Shown here: piece by piece, positions 47,509 to 59,021 of the stretch
Numbering within the stretch: the stretch's first letter is position 1
Layout: each line of letters begins with the position of its first letter
Source of the DNA: Odontesthes bonariensis
Lineage: Eukaryota > Chordata > Actinopteri > Atheriniformes > Atherinopsidae
Reading direction: 5' to 3'
Assembly: GCF_027942865.1 (NCBI RefSeq)
Contig: NC_134515.1
Span: forward strand, 19,428,227-19,492,226
Length of the DNA: 64,000 nucleotides
Made by a program: the position numbers and the translations under genes
Notes under the pieces: generated by a model
Seen by the model: only the letters and a program-made list of their open reading frames with translations
Told to the model about the DNA's origin: nothing
Databases searched by the model: none

Positions 47509-47739
47509 TTAATTATGCTGCTTCAGGACCTCCCGAATTGTGTTTAAAAAAAGCAGAGTCTCTGCTCTCGACCAGTTGTTTCTTTTATCATCGGACATTG
47601 TTGTTACTAGTTGTTGCTGCTGTTTTGATACCGACAGGATAGGTGAAATGGGGCGGCTGAGCGGCTCAACAACAACAACATTCGAATCCTCGCGCTTTAC
47701 CAATACCATCTGCGCATGCGTGGCTAGTCTGAATCGCAT
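47509..47739 (-). pseudogene. Myb/SANT-like relic ORF within transposon
   Basis: A 76-codon open frame whose second half, from MSDDKRNNWSRAETLLFL, resembles the start of the Myb/SANT-like DNA-binding domain found in Harbinger-type accessory proteins (W..AET..LL). The frame ends abruptly next to the palindrome, so the domain is truncated. The assignment rests on a short motif only. Confidence 0.35.
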
Positions 47740-50422
47740 TAACCTTTTCCATCACTTCTGTAGCGATACAACTTAGCCCTGAACCACCTATTTCGAGCGA
47801 ATTGATTTAATGCGACAAAACAGGCGTTCTAGCGATTTAACCGTTTTTCCATCACATGTATCGCACTAACTTCTTGATGCGCATCAAATTAAAGCGAATC
47901 ATGTCGTTGATGGAAAAAGGGCTACAGTTGTAAAAAGTCACCACAGCTGTTTACAATCTGTGAAGGTTCTATTTAGAAACAACTGAAAAGGTCATCAACT
48001 TCAAATCAGTTATCACAACTTTAAGAAAGACAATAGCAGATAACACCGATTTGTAGGGGGGGGGGGGAGAGAGAACCACAGGTTTATGATTTAACTCATA
48101 AATACATGAAAGTCTAAATGGTACTCAGAGTCCATATTTGTCAATAAATGCGTGACATAGTTCGTAATTCAACATATAAACAACTCTCGATTACTTATCA
48201 CATAAATAAACCCCGGAAAAATGCCTGTCGCACAACACACAAACTTCCCCACCATCCCAAAAGTTTTCTAAAACGTGTACACCTGCAACAAACAATGCAG
48301 TCAATAAAATAAGACCACAGCGTCTTCACTTTACATCAAGTCCTATCTTAATCTGACAACGTCTGTATTAGTACAATTGAGCTTTACGCAAACTCTAGAA
48401 ATTAGCGCGAAGGTTACGTGCGACAAATTAAACGGAAATCGCTTTAACGATTAAACTCATTTACCGAGCAATGCATAATCCAAGTCAGTGAAGCCCCTCT
48501 TGGCAAAAAGCACGGGATGTTACGATTTAAATTGTGTTTTGATAAATAAAACAAATCACAAATCGGGATACACAAAGAAAACACAACTTCCGTGTGTAGA
48601 GCTTCCTGTTGCAGCAGGGCTTGTGTCGTGCACAACCTCGTCGCTCACAACACAGTTCCGCTATGAGATTCACGCCATTAAATGCTGTCAAGCAAACAAT
48701 GAAGGGTAGACCCGATTTTATACACAGAATAGATGACAATAAAAATGACTTCTTGTTTGTTGTATTGCAGGCAATTTAATGCTCGACATCTCAAAAGCGT
48801 CAGTTGATTTCGATTAGCGTGGTACATGTGGAGTAATTCAATCTCGTCAATATTTGCTTATAAGATAGTGAATCTGTGTTCTTGACGGAGAGCAGAAAAA
48901 CAGAGAGCAGTCAGCGATGTCATCCTGGTCCGATTCAAGAGACTATAAATGCGAGGATTGGTTTTAAGAAGCGCATTCGAAGCCTGTGGTCGGTTTTCCG
49001 TGAATTACAAAATGATTGTACCAGGAGACTTAAAAAGAAACCTGCGAGTTAAAGTTTTCACGCATGCACACATTTCGCAATGTTTCCCTTTTCAGCCTCC
49101 GAAAGTAACTGGAAGCAGATCCCAATCTGTAGACTAACGTCCTCCCCCAATGGTACGTGCACATGAGTAAACTTCAGAAGCATAGTTTGGAGGGAAATCA
49201 GTGTCAACGGTGGCCTACTGAGGTTGGGGAATGAAAGGATAACACGCGCATGAAATATCGAAAGGAGAAATGAGATCGACGGTTAAAAGTAAACAATTGC
49301 ATGTGGATTAGGAATTAGACCACCCTCTAGATCCAGTTTTTATCGTAGATAAACAACAAACTGAACATCGTCCTAAATGTGAAAAAAACAAACAGAAAAG
49401 CATTGCTTCAATTCAATTCAATGACCAAAATACAAACTAATTAAGAACAAAAATGTGACACTAGCCAATCCAAATATTACAAAGGGATGCTTCAAGCATT
49501 TGCATTAACAATACATACAAAAACTCTCAAAAACAAGACTGCGCAGGACTGCACGGTTGTAAAAAAACCTGCATTGTTAGAAAATTGCCACAAAAGGCTA
49601 TTAATGGCAGATTGCAACTGAGCTAATGGATAAGATTTTTTTTAGCACGGTTAGGCAATGCATCACCACAATAATCGTACTCGAAGTCAGCAACACTTGA
49701 TACGCACTTTCTCCTCAATAATATACTAATTTAAAATCCAAGTCCCCCCGAAACCCAGCTCGCGTTAAACCACAGTTGATGAAGACACTAAATGTGCTTA
49801 GTCTCCACAATTCAGTTGTCCGTAGTAAAAGTAATGACGCGATGGGTATCTCTCTCAACATCCTACTTTGTGTTTCAATTTCACTATGAAGACTTTTTTT
49901 ATTTGGCTTGAGATGCTTATCAAAAGTTGCCGTGATGTGTTGCGGCATCACTTTAAAAGCTATCGGGATTTTACAGCTCAGAAATGACACCGCTGAGCAA
50001 TATTTCTCAATGTAAACATAGACTGCGAAGGGTTGATTCTATCCAGCAAGTAGACATGCCCATGTCACTGGCGACACTATGATACTGAGAAGCTAACAAG
50101 TACCAACGGTGACGTTGCAACAAAGTCTCCCAAAGAGACAAGATTACGATAAATAATATTAGGCAAATGTACATATACTTTAAAAAGTGGGAAATGACTC
50201 CCATGTGGATGAAAATGATAGATATAACTAGCGTAGAACAACCTAAAGTGAGCACCTAGGTGACATAGCTAGCTCTCCAGCAAATAGATAACACCATCTG
50301 GTCCAGGCGAGTAGCTAAATGCTACCGATAGCAGAGCTAACACCCGGTCTAAGGTCAGGGCTGGTGTCTTTAAGTGTGTATGTTGCAAGAAGTTCATAAA
50401 GGTCATAAGTGAAACAGCTCAC

Positions 50423-50900
50423 CTCACAAAAACAATATCGTCTCCTCATGCATCAGCAAAATCCAAAGAGCCACACAGCGTCCAAAAATGCTGATGGTCG
50501 CTTCATTTTATGTACCGGACTAACGCTGCGGCTAGCCGGCTGCTGTGAGAGTGGGGGAAGTGCACGTCGGCGGAAGGCAGGCTGTGCTAGCTGTTCAACC
50601 AAATGGATAACTCTGTGGTTACCTAGCTAACAAGAGAGTGGAGCGTTGTGTGGTGTGGTCGTATACGGTTGGGGAACTATTAACCACAAACACAAATCTT
50701 CGGCCTGTCCCGCACAATGTTCCCCGGATTCTTGCAGTTGCTCCTTGCCTGTAAATTTAGCCTTAAAGCTAACATTAGCTAGCTTTTCTCTGTTCTGGAA
50801 TCTCGCTCGCGAGGTCGTTAAAGCAAGTTTGCACTAAATAGTGTATCCGGAAATTACTGCCCTAAACTTTGTTGACACGACAGAAAAAAAAATTCTCTGT
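50423..50900 (-). promoter_or_regulatory. kmt2d: Probable kmt2d non-coding exon 1 and CpG promoter
   Basis: A candidate donor (exon edge 50423, GTGAGC) is followed upstream on the - strand by CpG-richer DNA (about 50510-50840). The surroundings are AT-rich. This is the only promoter-like block between the kmt2d ATG exon and dhh. No TATA box was seen, and the transcription start is not determinable here. Confidence 0.4.
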
Positions 50901-52039
50901 AACTTTTAGCCGACTGCAGACTTTCATCTACCTACATTTGCAGCTTAACTTTGCATGGGTACCCTTGTATGGGTCAATAGCATCTCTTCTTCACTTCGGT
51001 AAACTGCGTTGCGTCCCCACACTACTGTTCCGCTAAGTGGCTAGCCGCTGTTAGCTGTGCTAGGTAATAAACAACTACGTCAAAAAATTAATTCATGCTA
51101 ACGTACAAGCAGAAATTGTATTTCATTAGTACATTCTAGTAAATGCGTTATAACTAAAGCTGACAGACGAACAGTCTTGTGTAACGCTGTTCATTTAGCA
51201 CACAACATTAGATTTTAATCTGGAGAACGCGGTCACTGAAATATGGTGGATTTTAGATATTAGGTCATTAGATTTTCGGATCCAGGGAAGCCATTTTTCA
51301 TTAGATTGTTATGATTGTAAACACTAGGGCAGCACTGACATGCCTGCCAAAGAGGAGGTTTGGTTGGGTTTCATAGGACGGTGATTTGATTTAGTTTATG
51401 AAGTTTATTATTTCTCGGTCCAAATTCATTGTGCAAGCAAACGAATCATGTGTACACTTTATTGTTATTAATTAATTCGGACCCCCCCCCCCCCCCTTAC
51501 CCAGGTAAGCATCGTGGATTGAGGAGGAGCGCCAAGTTGATTTTGTCATGTTCTGAATCGAATTTAGATCAAGTTTGTGTCGGTTTCAGCTTAAAGGAAG
51601 TCAGTGCGTTAAATGCTGTTTATACTGAGTGATTTTATTATGTATTTAGGTCATTTGGGGCCTAAACTAGTTTGTCATATGTCCGAAAGAACTTCAGCCA
51701 GGCTACATGGGAATGAATAAGAAATATTACACCACAAGCCTTAAACAATACTATTCCATTTTATAGAAACCTATAACCATTTTCCTCTGATGAATACTCT
51801 GTTTGAGTGGAAGATCATTTCTTAAAAGAAGGATTTGCACGTCATTTGCTTCTGTAATGTGTATCCTATAAAGTTAAAGGGCAATAAGGTCACAGATTGG
51901 GTAGGAGTAGCAGGGTAGTTGGCCTTCTTTATCTATTAGCAGCTTTATCACTGTGAGAAAATGACAGAAGTATGGATGGCCTATGGAGGAGAGGTTCATT
52001 GAAACCTTTGAGAACTGCACATGCTGTACACGGGCATGT

Positions 52040-52579
52040 TCAAATCCAAGTGTGCTTTGCACAATGGCAAATAAGTTCTCTTATAAAATGCACAGTAACG
52101 GAGTTTTTATTTACTGTCATGAAGCGTGGCATAACCCAAAATGTATGTAGGCAATGAACGTGCACTGTCACATCTTGTATGCATATAGTTCCAGGATCTC
52201 CAGTTGACCCTTGATCGAGGCATGGACCTCTCCATGACATCATTTCATGAGCCCACGGTGAAAATTCAAGGGCCTGGAGCATTACACGTGGTAAAGCTTT
52301 AATGTCATTGGGATGATCCTGTGAACTTACAGGAAAAAAGAGGTTGGGTAATAGTCTGTCAAGGTCACAAGGTGTAATCCACATCAGTGGCTGACATGCT
52401 TTGGAGAAGAAGTCATGAAGTAACTGTATATGAGAGAAGAGCCTCTGCTCAATGTGAAATGAATGCTGGTGATTACAGTTAAAACAAGGATCAACTTTAT
52501 TTCCCATTGATGAGCAGACACACCGTAGTGGATTGTGTTGTTTGGAAATTGAACAATCACTGGCTAGGGGGGGAGGCAT
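52040..52579 (-). other. Unassigned 179-codon open reading frame
   Basis: The frame starts MPPPLASDCS and has no domain I recognise. Its composition is ordinary, with no low-complexity bias, signal peptide or transmembrane helix. No splice partners are evident. It may be chance, an old gene fragment, or part of a decayed repeat. No function is claimed. Confidence 0.15.
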
Positions 52580-53064
52580 TTAGTGATGCTACAAATTATT
52601 CTCAGCTTTCTAAATTGAACTAAACCGTTAAGAAATGCCATCTGATCATGACATAAGATTAAATGTCTTTGGTTGTTAATACACACTGAAATTTTATCCC
52701 TGGTTTAAAGCAGTAATAAAGACCAATCATTTTATACACCATCATTGAGGTGAGTTAGCATCATACACAAGTCCAAGAGTGTATAGTTGAATTAAACAGG
52801 CTGCATTTAAAAAAATCCTGAGAAGTCCTACAAACCGTACATCTACATAGCCTCGCTGACAAGAGGTAGAAACTGAATGGCTGACAGCGGCTCCAAATCC
52901 GAAAAGGTCTATATTTCAACCACGCATGGATTCAGCAGTAGTGTGTGTGTGAGGATGTCTTTATTACTGTTTGGGAAAATGTCAAGTAGCATATTTCTCC
53001 CTCATTCAAGATCCCATGATGCACAGTCTCCTTCCTTCAGAGGGTCATGGTAAACATTGGGATT

Positions 53065-53660
53065 TGAAGATTTGTCATTATTGTGTGAGATCGGTACCAG
53101 AAGCTTCACTTACAAAAGCCAATGTTTGGTTAACTGAACTGAAGTTTCTCTTGACGTGAGCATGGTTTCATTTTGAAAATAGGTTATTACTGGTCCCACT
53201 TACAGGATTAGTTATCTCCCCATTCAGCTTTAGGAAAATTGGATTAGATTTTAGGGGGGCTGAGACTGGTTCGATGGCGACGGCTGATTGGCCGATGGAT
53301 GTAAATAGAGGGTGGTATTATGACAGCAGGCTGCTCCTATTGGCCACTCGGGGAAGCCAGTGCTTTCCCATCTGGCTCCTGTGTTTCAAGGATAATCCCC
53401 TGGAATACCTTCACAGATGTTTACAACAAAGCATAATATAGAAGAGGAGTGTGTTTGTTTGGGACTGTACTGAGCTTATTTCATTCTATTTTATACAGTT
53501 GTACCTAATAAAACACTGGTTAAAATAGCGCACCATCACCTTTTATAAAGCACAAAAAACACGCACATGTTGATGTTTTATTGTACTTAAATGGTCACGG
53601 ATAGATAGGACCTTCTGGCTCTACTTCCTGTGATATGAAGATTTGTCATTATTGTGTGAG
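53065..53660. repeat. Pair of identical 25-nt direct repeats
   Basis: An exact 25-nt match (core GAAGATTTGTCATTATTGTG) occurs at 53065-53089 and 53636-53660, 571 bp apart. The bases that follow are loosely similar in both copies (AATGT..GTTAAACT-type sequence within 60 nt), suggesting a longer, diverged duplication. Confidence 0.7.
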
Positions 53661-54369
53661 GTGATAATAAGATTTCAAATGAATGTCTGTTAAACTAAAG
53701 TCAATAAATTGGGCAAACAACAGAATATGCTGGAAATTTAGAGCGCAATGTAAATCAAATCCACATGTACATTCTCAGCTTCTCCACAAGGAGGTGTATA
53801 AGCTCATGTAACTTCTCAGTCGAGCCTTAAATCTTCCCATGAATCTTTTAACTCAGTTTTAATTTAAATAGGTTTAAAGTAGGCGTTTCAGAGCAACAGT
53901 GACTTTGACTTTGGACCAGACATCCAGCTCAGATAAGTGCACCATCTCTTTCGATGCATAGATGGGATGGAAATAAAAAAGAAAATACTTTGAGATGTGA
54001 ACAGACATAACACTAGTGGCCCAAACTGGTGCAAAAATATTGAAATAAAATCTCCTCTCACATTATAAGAAACCTCGAAGTTGCTGTTGAGGTGAGAGGG
54101 TCAGTAAAAAGTTAAAGTGGTGGCACAGTGTGGGGAATATTAAGTACGTCTGGGCTTTTCATTAACCCATCAGCCTGCTAGATTTCCACACTCTAACATA
54201 CATTAAGCTCTACTGTAAGCCCTCAAAATGATCTCTTGTATATATAATGTGTGCCTTTCCCACAAGGAACTTTTTTTTTCTTCACAATTTAAAAGAAAAA
54301 TGTTCTTAATGGGCATAATTGACTCCGCAGCTGAAGAAAAAGCAGAGTATTGCTTCATAAAATGACATT

Positions 54370-54809
54370 TTTATTTGTTTTATGATATGACACCAAGTCA
54401 GTGCATACAATACAGGTAGTGGAATTATAATAATATATTATGATTCAAAAAGTACAAAAATAAAGATTCTGTTGTTCAGGGAATTCATTCCTATCCCATT
54501 AGAATAATATATATATTTTTACATTTTTAACTGATAATTAAAGGAAATGACAGATGTACGAACAGACTGCGATACAGTTATTCAGTTATAAACCTGTTCA
54601 GACAAACTGATACATTATTTTACATTTATTTCAGGGCTTCAGTGTTAGCATGTTTATCATTACGGTTATAAAAACACAAAGAATAATGTAAAAAGGAAAC
54701 AAGCCAATCCAGTGTCTTTATAACTTATCTTTAAAAAAGGAGGGTTAAGTGTAAATGTATAAAAGCTGCAGTGTGACATACAGTATACTATGTCTGTCGT
54801 TTTAGACTT
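54370..54809 (-). other. dhh: dhh 3' UTR
   Basis: AT-rich sequence after the dhh stop. A - strand AATAAA (TTTATT at 54370-54375) lies about 435 nt downstream, and similar hexamers occur nearer. The extent is inferred. Confidence 0.45.
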
Positions 54810-57800
54810 TTAAGGATGGAATGAGTTGGAGTCCAAAAAGATACATGCAAATCTGTACAGTATTCTAGCATACCAGTGAACATTTGATAACCGCCTTTCT
54901 AAGGAGCGCTTCTCCTGAATTTCCATCCTGAGTGGTTCACTAAAATGATCTTGTCTGTTTACGCTGCCATTATTTACATATATACCTTCTTTGTCCTGTG
55001 TGGTCAAAGTGCTCAAAATTGTTGCAGTCTTAGCGCGAGCTCTTCGGCAGTCAGTGTTCTGCTCTTCTTTTGCCTTCTCCCCCAAAAGTAGCTGGTTCAA
55101 TGAGTAGAGGAGCCTCAGAGGTCCAAATCCCCAGTGTGCAAGTCCGTGGTCCTCCACCAGCGCATAACTGGAGGCCAGCACCCCGTCGACGAATAAAGTT
55201 CCAGCTTCTGTCAAGGGCGCATACACTCCCACACTTTCTGCCACTGACACTGAGATTATTTGAGATGGCCGCGCTTTTCCCCCTGCAGTACTGATGAGAA
55301 CACAGTCTCCTGTTTTGGCTCTGCTAGCAAACTGAGCCTGGTACTCACTACTGTCATGTCTGCACTGGGGGGCTAAGAAAACCAAGTGATGGGGAGTAAG
55401 GGCCAATGTATGCCCATCCTCTGTTTCCAGAGACACAAACGCAGACCAGCTTTCTTGGTCTCGGTGCAGAAACAAGAGGACTTGGCTATACACCACCTGG
55501 CCTGTCTCGGACAGAGCCATGACCCTGTCACCAGGAGTCAGTGATGACAGAGTCCTCTGCCTTCCTCCAGCAACGGTCACCCGGGCCCAGCCTGGGAAAC
55601 AGCCACCTCTCTCCACAGCAACAGAGTGATCTGCAGGGCGATCAGCAGTAAAAGCCAAGATGACTAAACACAGATTTAGTTTCTTTATTGTTTTAAATAT
55701 CCTCATATGCCAAACACTGAAGGTATATACTTTGACATTTATCAGCATCATTCTTTACATAATAAACTTACCAGCTTTTACAGAGCAGTGGATGTGATAC
55801 TTGGACTCATAATGGACCCAGTCAAAGCCTGCCTCCACAGCCAGCTGGGCTAGAAGGCCATACTTCTCCGTTACCCTGTCATCAGTGGTTATATCCACAG
55901 CCCGGCCTTCGTAGTGAAGAGAGCCTTGAGGGTGGTGACCATCTTCATCCCAGGCCTCTGTCACACGCAAGTGTACTCCCGGCCACTGGTTCATCACTGC
56001 GATAGCCAACCTGTTCAAACAGTCTTTACATCGCTGGAACAGACAGAGGGGAGGGGTTCCATTTTGAGCAGAGTTAACTTATTTACAGGCAGGTGTATCA
56101 GACATTATGAAGCAATCACAAATGAATTACTGTCAGCACATAGTGCAGTTCAGAAATGCTTTGGCTTGACATATTAGTTTGTGTATCAGAGAGCCTGCCA
56201 TCAAACCTATACACTTTTCATAAGATAACTATTAGTCAATAGAGTGCTTGAATTTTCAAATTATAGCACTGGCATCACCTTTGAAAAAAATGTCATTATT
56301 TGGGATATAAAAACTGGTTCCAAATTAGTAAAATACCTATATCATTTACAAAAGAAGTCCAACAAATATCTTTTCTTATTATTTAACACAGAGGAAAATA
56401 AACATTTGGGTAGCTACCAGGCACAACAAGACATGTTTGTAACTGTTACTGATAGATCAAACAGATTGTTCGATTTTTAGTTATCAAAAATGACTCTGGT
56501 GAGTGAAGTCGCTGCTACACGGAACCCACATGGATTCATTAAGGTATCAATGGAATAACAGTTTTAAGTCAACTGGTTCGATATGGGTAAATATATGGGG
56601 ACTACGGATAAATAAATGAGTTTATGGGTCCTTTCTCAAAATGACTGCTTTACAACAGCAGAGGAAACGCCGGGTTGGTGGTAAAAATAGTACACTAATA
56701 GTTTTCCGTGAGTGTTTTGGCATTTATGTTTCATCCTAGATGAATATAAATAGAATACACATTTTTTTTTAAAGTTTTCTGTTGATTTAAGATAAATTCT
56801 CTTTTTTTTAGTCTGTCTTTCCACAGCATGTACTGTGTAAAGTTCAGTATGTGAGCTAAGTTCTGGTTCAAGTGACATACACTTGTAATTATTTATTAAC
56901 AGCAGCAATGGCATTGCCTAAGAGTACAACAGCCATCTACAGTATCTGAGTGTACAAACTGATCTCAGTGCAACTCAGCAGAAAAACGATCCCAGTACTT
57001 CGACACCGTCTTTGGCTCCCAGGTTATAATTGTCAGCTGGCATCGCCACACAGTTCCTCCTCTACTCTGCTAAAGGCCATCTCAACCTTGCTCAAACAAT
57101 CAGAGTGCAAGAACAAACCTACTGTAGCCAGTTTGGCACATTCTTTGGCCTTTTCAACAGGGTGACAGAATAATCAAGGCCATTCTCTGCCTTTCCAGAT
57201 TGTTCCAGGCTTCAGTTACTCGCTTTCACCCCTGAGACATTTGATCAAATATGCGTACAGTGACTCTTAACACCCCCGTGGGCCATAATGTTACAGACTG
57301 TGTCAGCATTGTCGCAAAATAGACAGGCTGAAAAAAATGATGACGTCAGCATCTTAGGTGATACACTCATTATCATCTCTTGTATGCATAATGCCTTGGG
57401 ACTTGTGATGTAGAAGACTGTGTGGCCTTCAATTAACAGTATAAAACTGATCTCGCAGCTCTATAAATATAGAGAGCACAACTGAGGGAGAAAGACGCAT
57501 AAAAAGATGAAAGTTTGAACTGGAGCTTGGTGAGAAGAAAGGAGAGTAGCGGAGGGCCAAGGTTGAGACGAGAGAGGAGGCCAGAGGGGAAGAATGTATG
57601 GGCACGGACATGGGAATGTGACAGCAAGAGTGAGAAAGCATGAGGGACAGAAACCAAACTGGGTACATTTCTCTCGCAATGCCATTGAAGAGAGGCGTTT
57701 CATTGTCACAACTACAATAGTCGCTTTTCCGACGGTGCCATTACTTCAGCAGGCGGGAATTTTGTATAGGCGACCCTTCTCAGTCTCCAAATGACGCACA

Positions 57801-59021
57801 AAGAGTGTCTTTCACATCTGGGCAAAAAAAGGGGGCACATGCACACGTAACCACAGTCAAACTGGGTATCAGAAGGGCACCAACATACAACCACAGATTT
57901 CAATCACATACAATCAACTATGGGGGGGGAAGAAACACAGATTTATATCCTAAACAATCACAGTGGGTTGCAGCATCCACAACAGAATCATATCTGGGTG
58001 TCCAGATTTACGGAAAGAGTGGCACTACAAATGCATTGTTCAGCAGCTACCCAGGTCTTAAATTCTCTGGGCAAGCGATTGTCTTTTTTTTCAAGGTGTT
58101 ATTCATTGACTGACCTATCCCCAGTAAACAAACAGAACCTACACTTGTGTATTTCTTCGCAGAGGCACACAGAGAGCCTGTCATATGAATCATTTTATTC
58201 CCAATAACAAAGACTTTTGTTAAAGATTAAAAGGAAGTGTTCCTGTAGAGGAACTCAGTCTCTCAAGAGGTAGTGTTGGATTACATCCTGATCTTCTTAT
58301 CTCTAGAAAAAAAAAAAAAAAGGGAGGGAGAGTTTGCTTAAAACTTACACAGTCTGTGTCGAACATTTGTCTGTCAGTTAAGAGCCCGGCAAAGGGAAGG
58401 TAGTGTGGAGTTCAGCAAACAATGAATGATATCTTATGATTTGGTATCAAGGTGACATGCTGAACTGGCAAAGTATAAAGAGTACACTACAGTCAGCAGC
58501 TTTCTGTGAAGGGATTTGATTGATGATACAGGTGGGGGGTTGTTTAGAAAAGAGGCTCCAGTCAGAGCATCCCTCAGACTGTCTGCACTGTTTGCCCCTT
58601 TATTGTTCTTTCTATACCGTAAGAACAGTAAGACTGTACAGTAACCAGGCATCATTTGAGTTAATGGGAATTAGAGGTCCATACAACTTAAACCACACAA
58701 CACCAGTCTCACCTTAGTCATGAAGCGGTCTGCATTGGTGTTCTCCTCATCTTTGAAGACAATATCTGGGTTGTAGTTGCACACGAGATCATTGAAGCGT
58801 TCAGAGTTGCGTGTGATCTTGCCCTCTGCTCTCCCACTGGCCCCAAGGTTGTTTTCTGAGAAGTTGGGGAAAAACTGCTTGTAGTGCATGGCTGTGAGTT
58901 TCCTGGGCCTGGAGCGAATGCCGTACCCAGGACCTGGCCCGCATCCCTGGACCAGCCATATACAGGTCCACACTGCAAGCAGGCCGAGCTGTGCCAGGCG
59001 GGCCCACCAGAACTGCCTCAT
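54810..59021 (-). CDS. dhh: Desert hedgehog morphogen precursor
   Basis: Three coding exons, 58713-59021, 55772-56033 and 54810-55630 (1,392 nt, 463 aa), in the classic hedgehog exon pattern. It has a signal peptide (1-26) and then CGPG, whose Cys27 is the predicted palmitoylation site. The signalling domain includes [37 protein letters not shown] and [11 protein letters not shown] (the Ca/Zn-binding region). Autoprocessing falls at GGCFPG, between Gly200 and Cys201, where the released N-terminal fragment gains cholesterol. The Hint domain includes TPHHLVF and [12 protein letters not shown]. Dhh is preferred over Shh or Ihh because of the neighbouring kmt2d, the human order, and the divergent segment between CGPG and YKQF. 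Human DHH is 396 aa; the extra length is mainly a variable C-terminal loop (about residues 365-440). Dhh is secreted and acts through Patched/Smoothened in gonad and peripheral nerve. Confidence 0.93.
56034..58712 (-). other. dhh: dhh intron 1
   Basis: 2.68 kb intron with donor AAG/GTGAGA and acceptor GTTCCAG. It is AT-rich with an A run near 58305-58320. Short frames in it have no recognisable domain. Regulatory elements are plausible but not identifiable. Intron 2 (55631-55771) is only 141 nt. Confidence 0.75.

Larger units (their letters stand above)
47022..47926. mobile_element. Harbinger-like element with 3-bp TSD and repeated TIR motif
   Basis: Terminal inverted repeats AGCCCTTTTTCCATCA start at 47025 and end at 47923, flanked on both sides by ACA (47022-47024 and 47924-47926). 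The TTTTCCATCA-type motif, usually followed within about 10 bases by TGTAGCGA or TCTAGCGA, recurs inside near 47105, 47190, 47745 and 47840. Three-base target duplications and a Myb/SANT-like relic frame point to PIF/Harbinger relatives, although the usual TSD there is TWA. No DDE transposase is present, so it is non-autonomous. Confidence 0.7.
46965..50422 (-). other. kmt2d: kmt2d first intron (5' UTR intron)
   Basis: About 3.5 kb between the ATG exon and the likely non-coding first exon. It holds a DNA transposon (47022-47926), a G12 run (48056-48067) and otherwise AT-rich sequence. Small frames in it have no domains. The donor candidate is GTGAGC written as GCTCAC at 50417-50422. Confidence 0.45.
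50901..54369. other. Intergenic region between kmt2d and dhh
   Basis: About 3.5 kb. It includes a C15 run (51482-51496), an unexplained 179-codon open frame on the - strand (52040-52579) and a duplicated 25-nt sequence (53065-53089 and 53636-53660). In mammals RHEBL1 lies between KMT2D and DHH. I find no RHEB-type GTPase motif here on either strand. Confidence 0.5.

Noticed and set aside
47370..47642. 90-codon + strand frame in the kmt2d 5' intron
   Set aside because: It lies entirely inside the TIR-bounded transposon and reads across its palindrome; no domain is present.
54810..59021. Assignment of the hedgehog gene as shh or ihh
   Set aside because: Placement next to kmt2d matches DHH synteny, and the segment after CGPG diverges from the KRRHPKK-type basic stretch of Shh.
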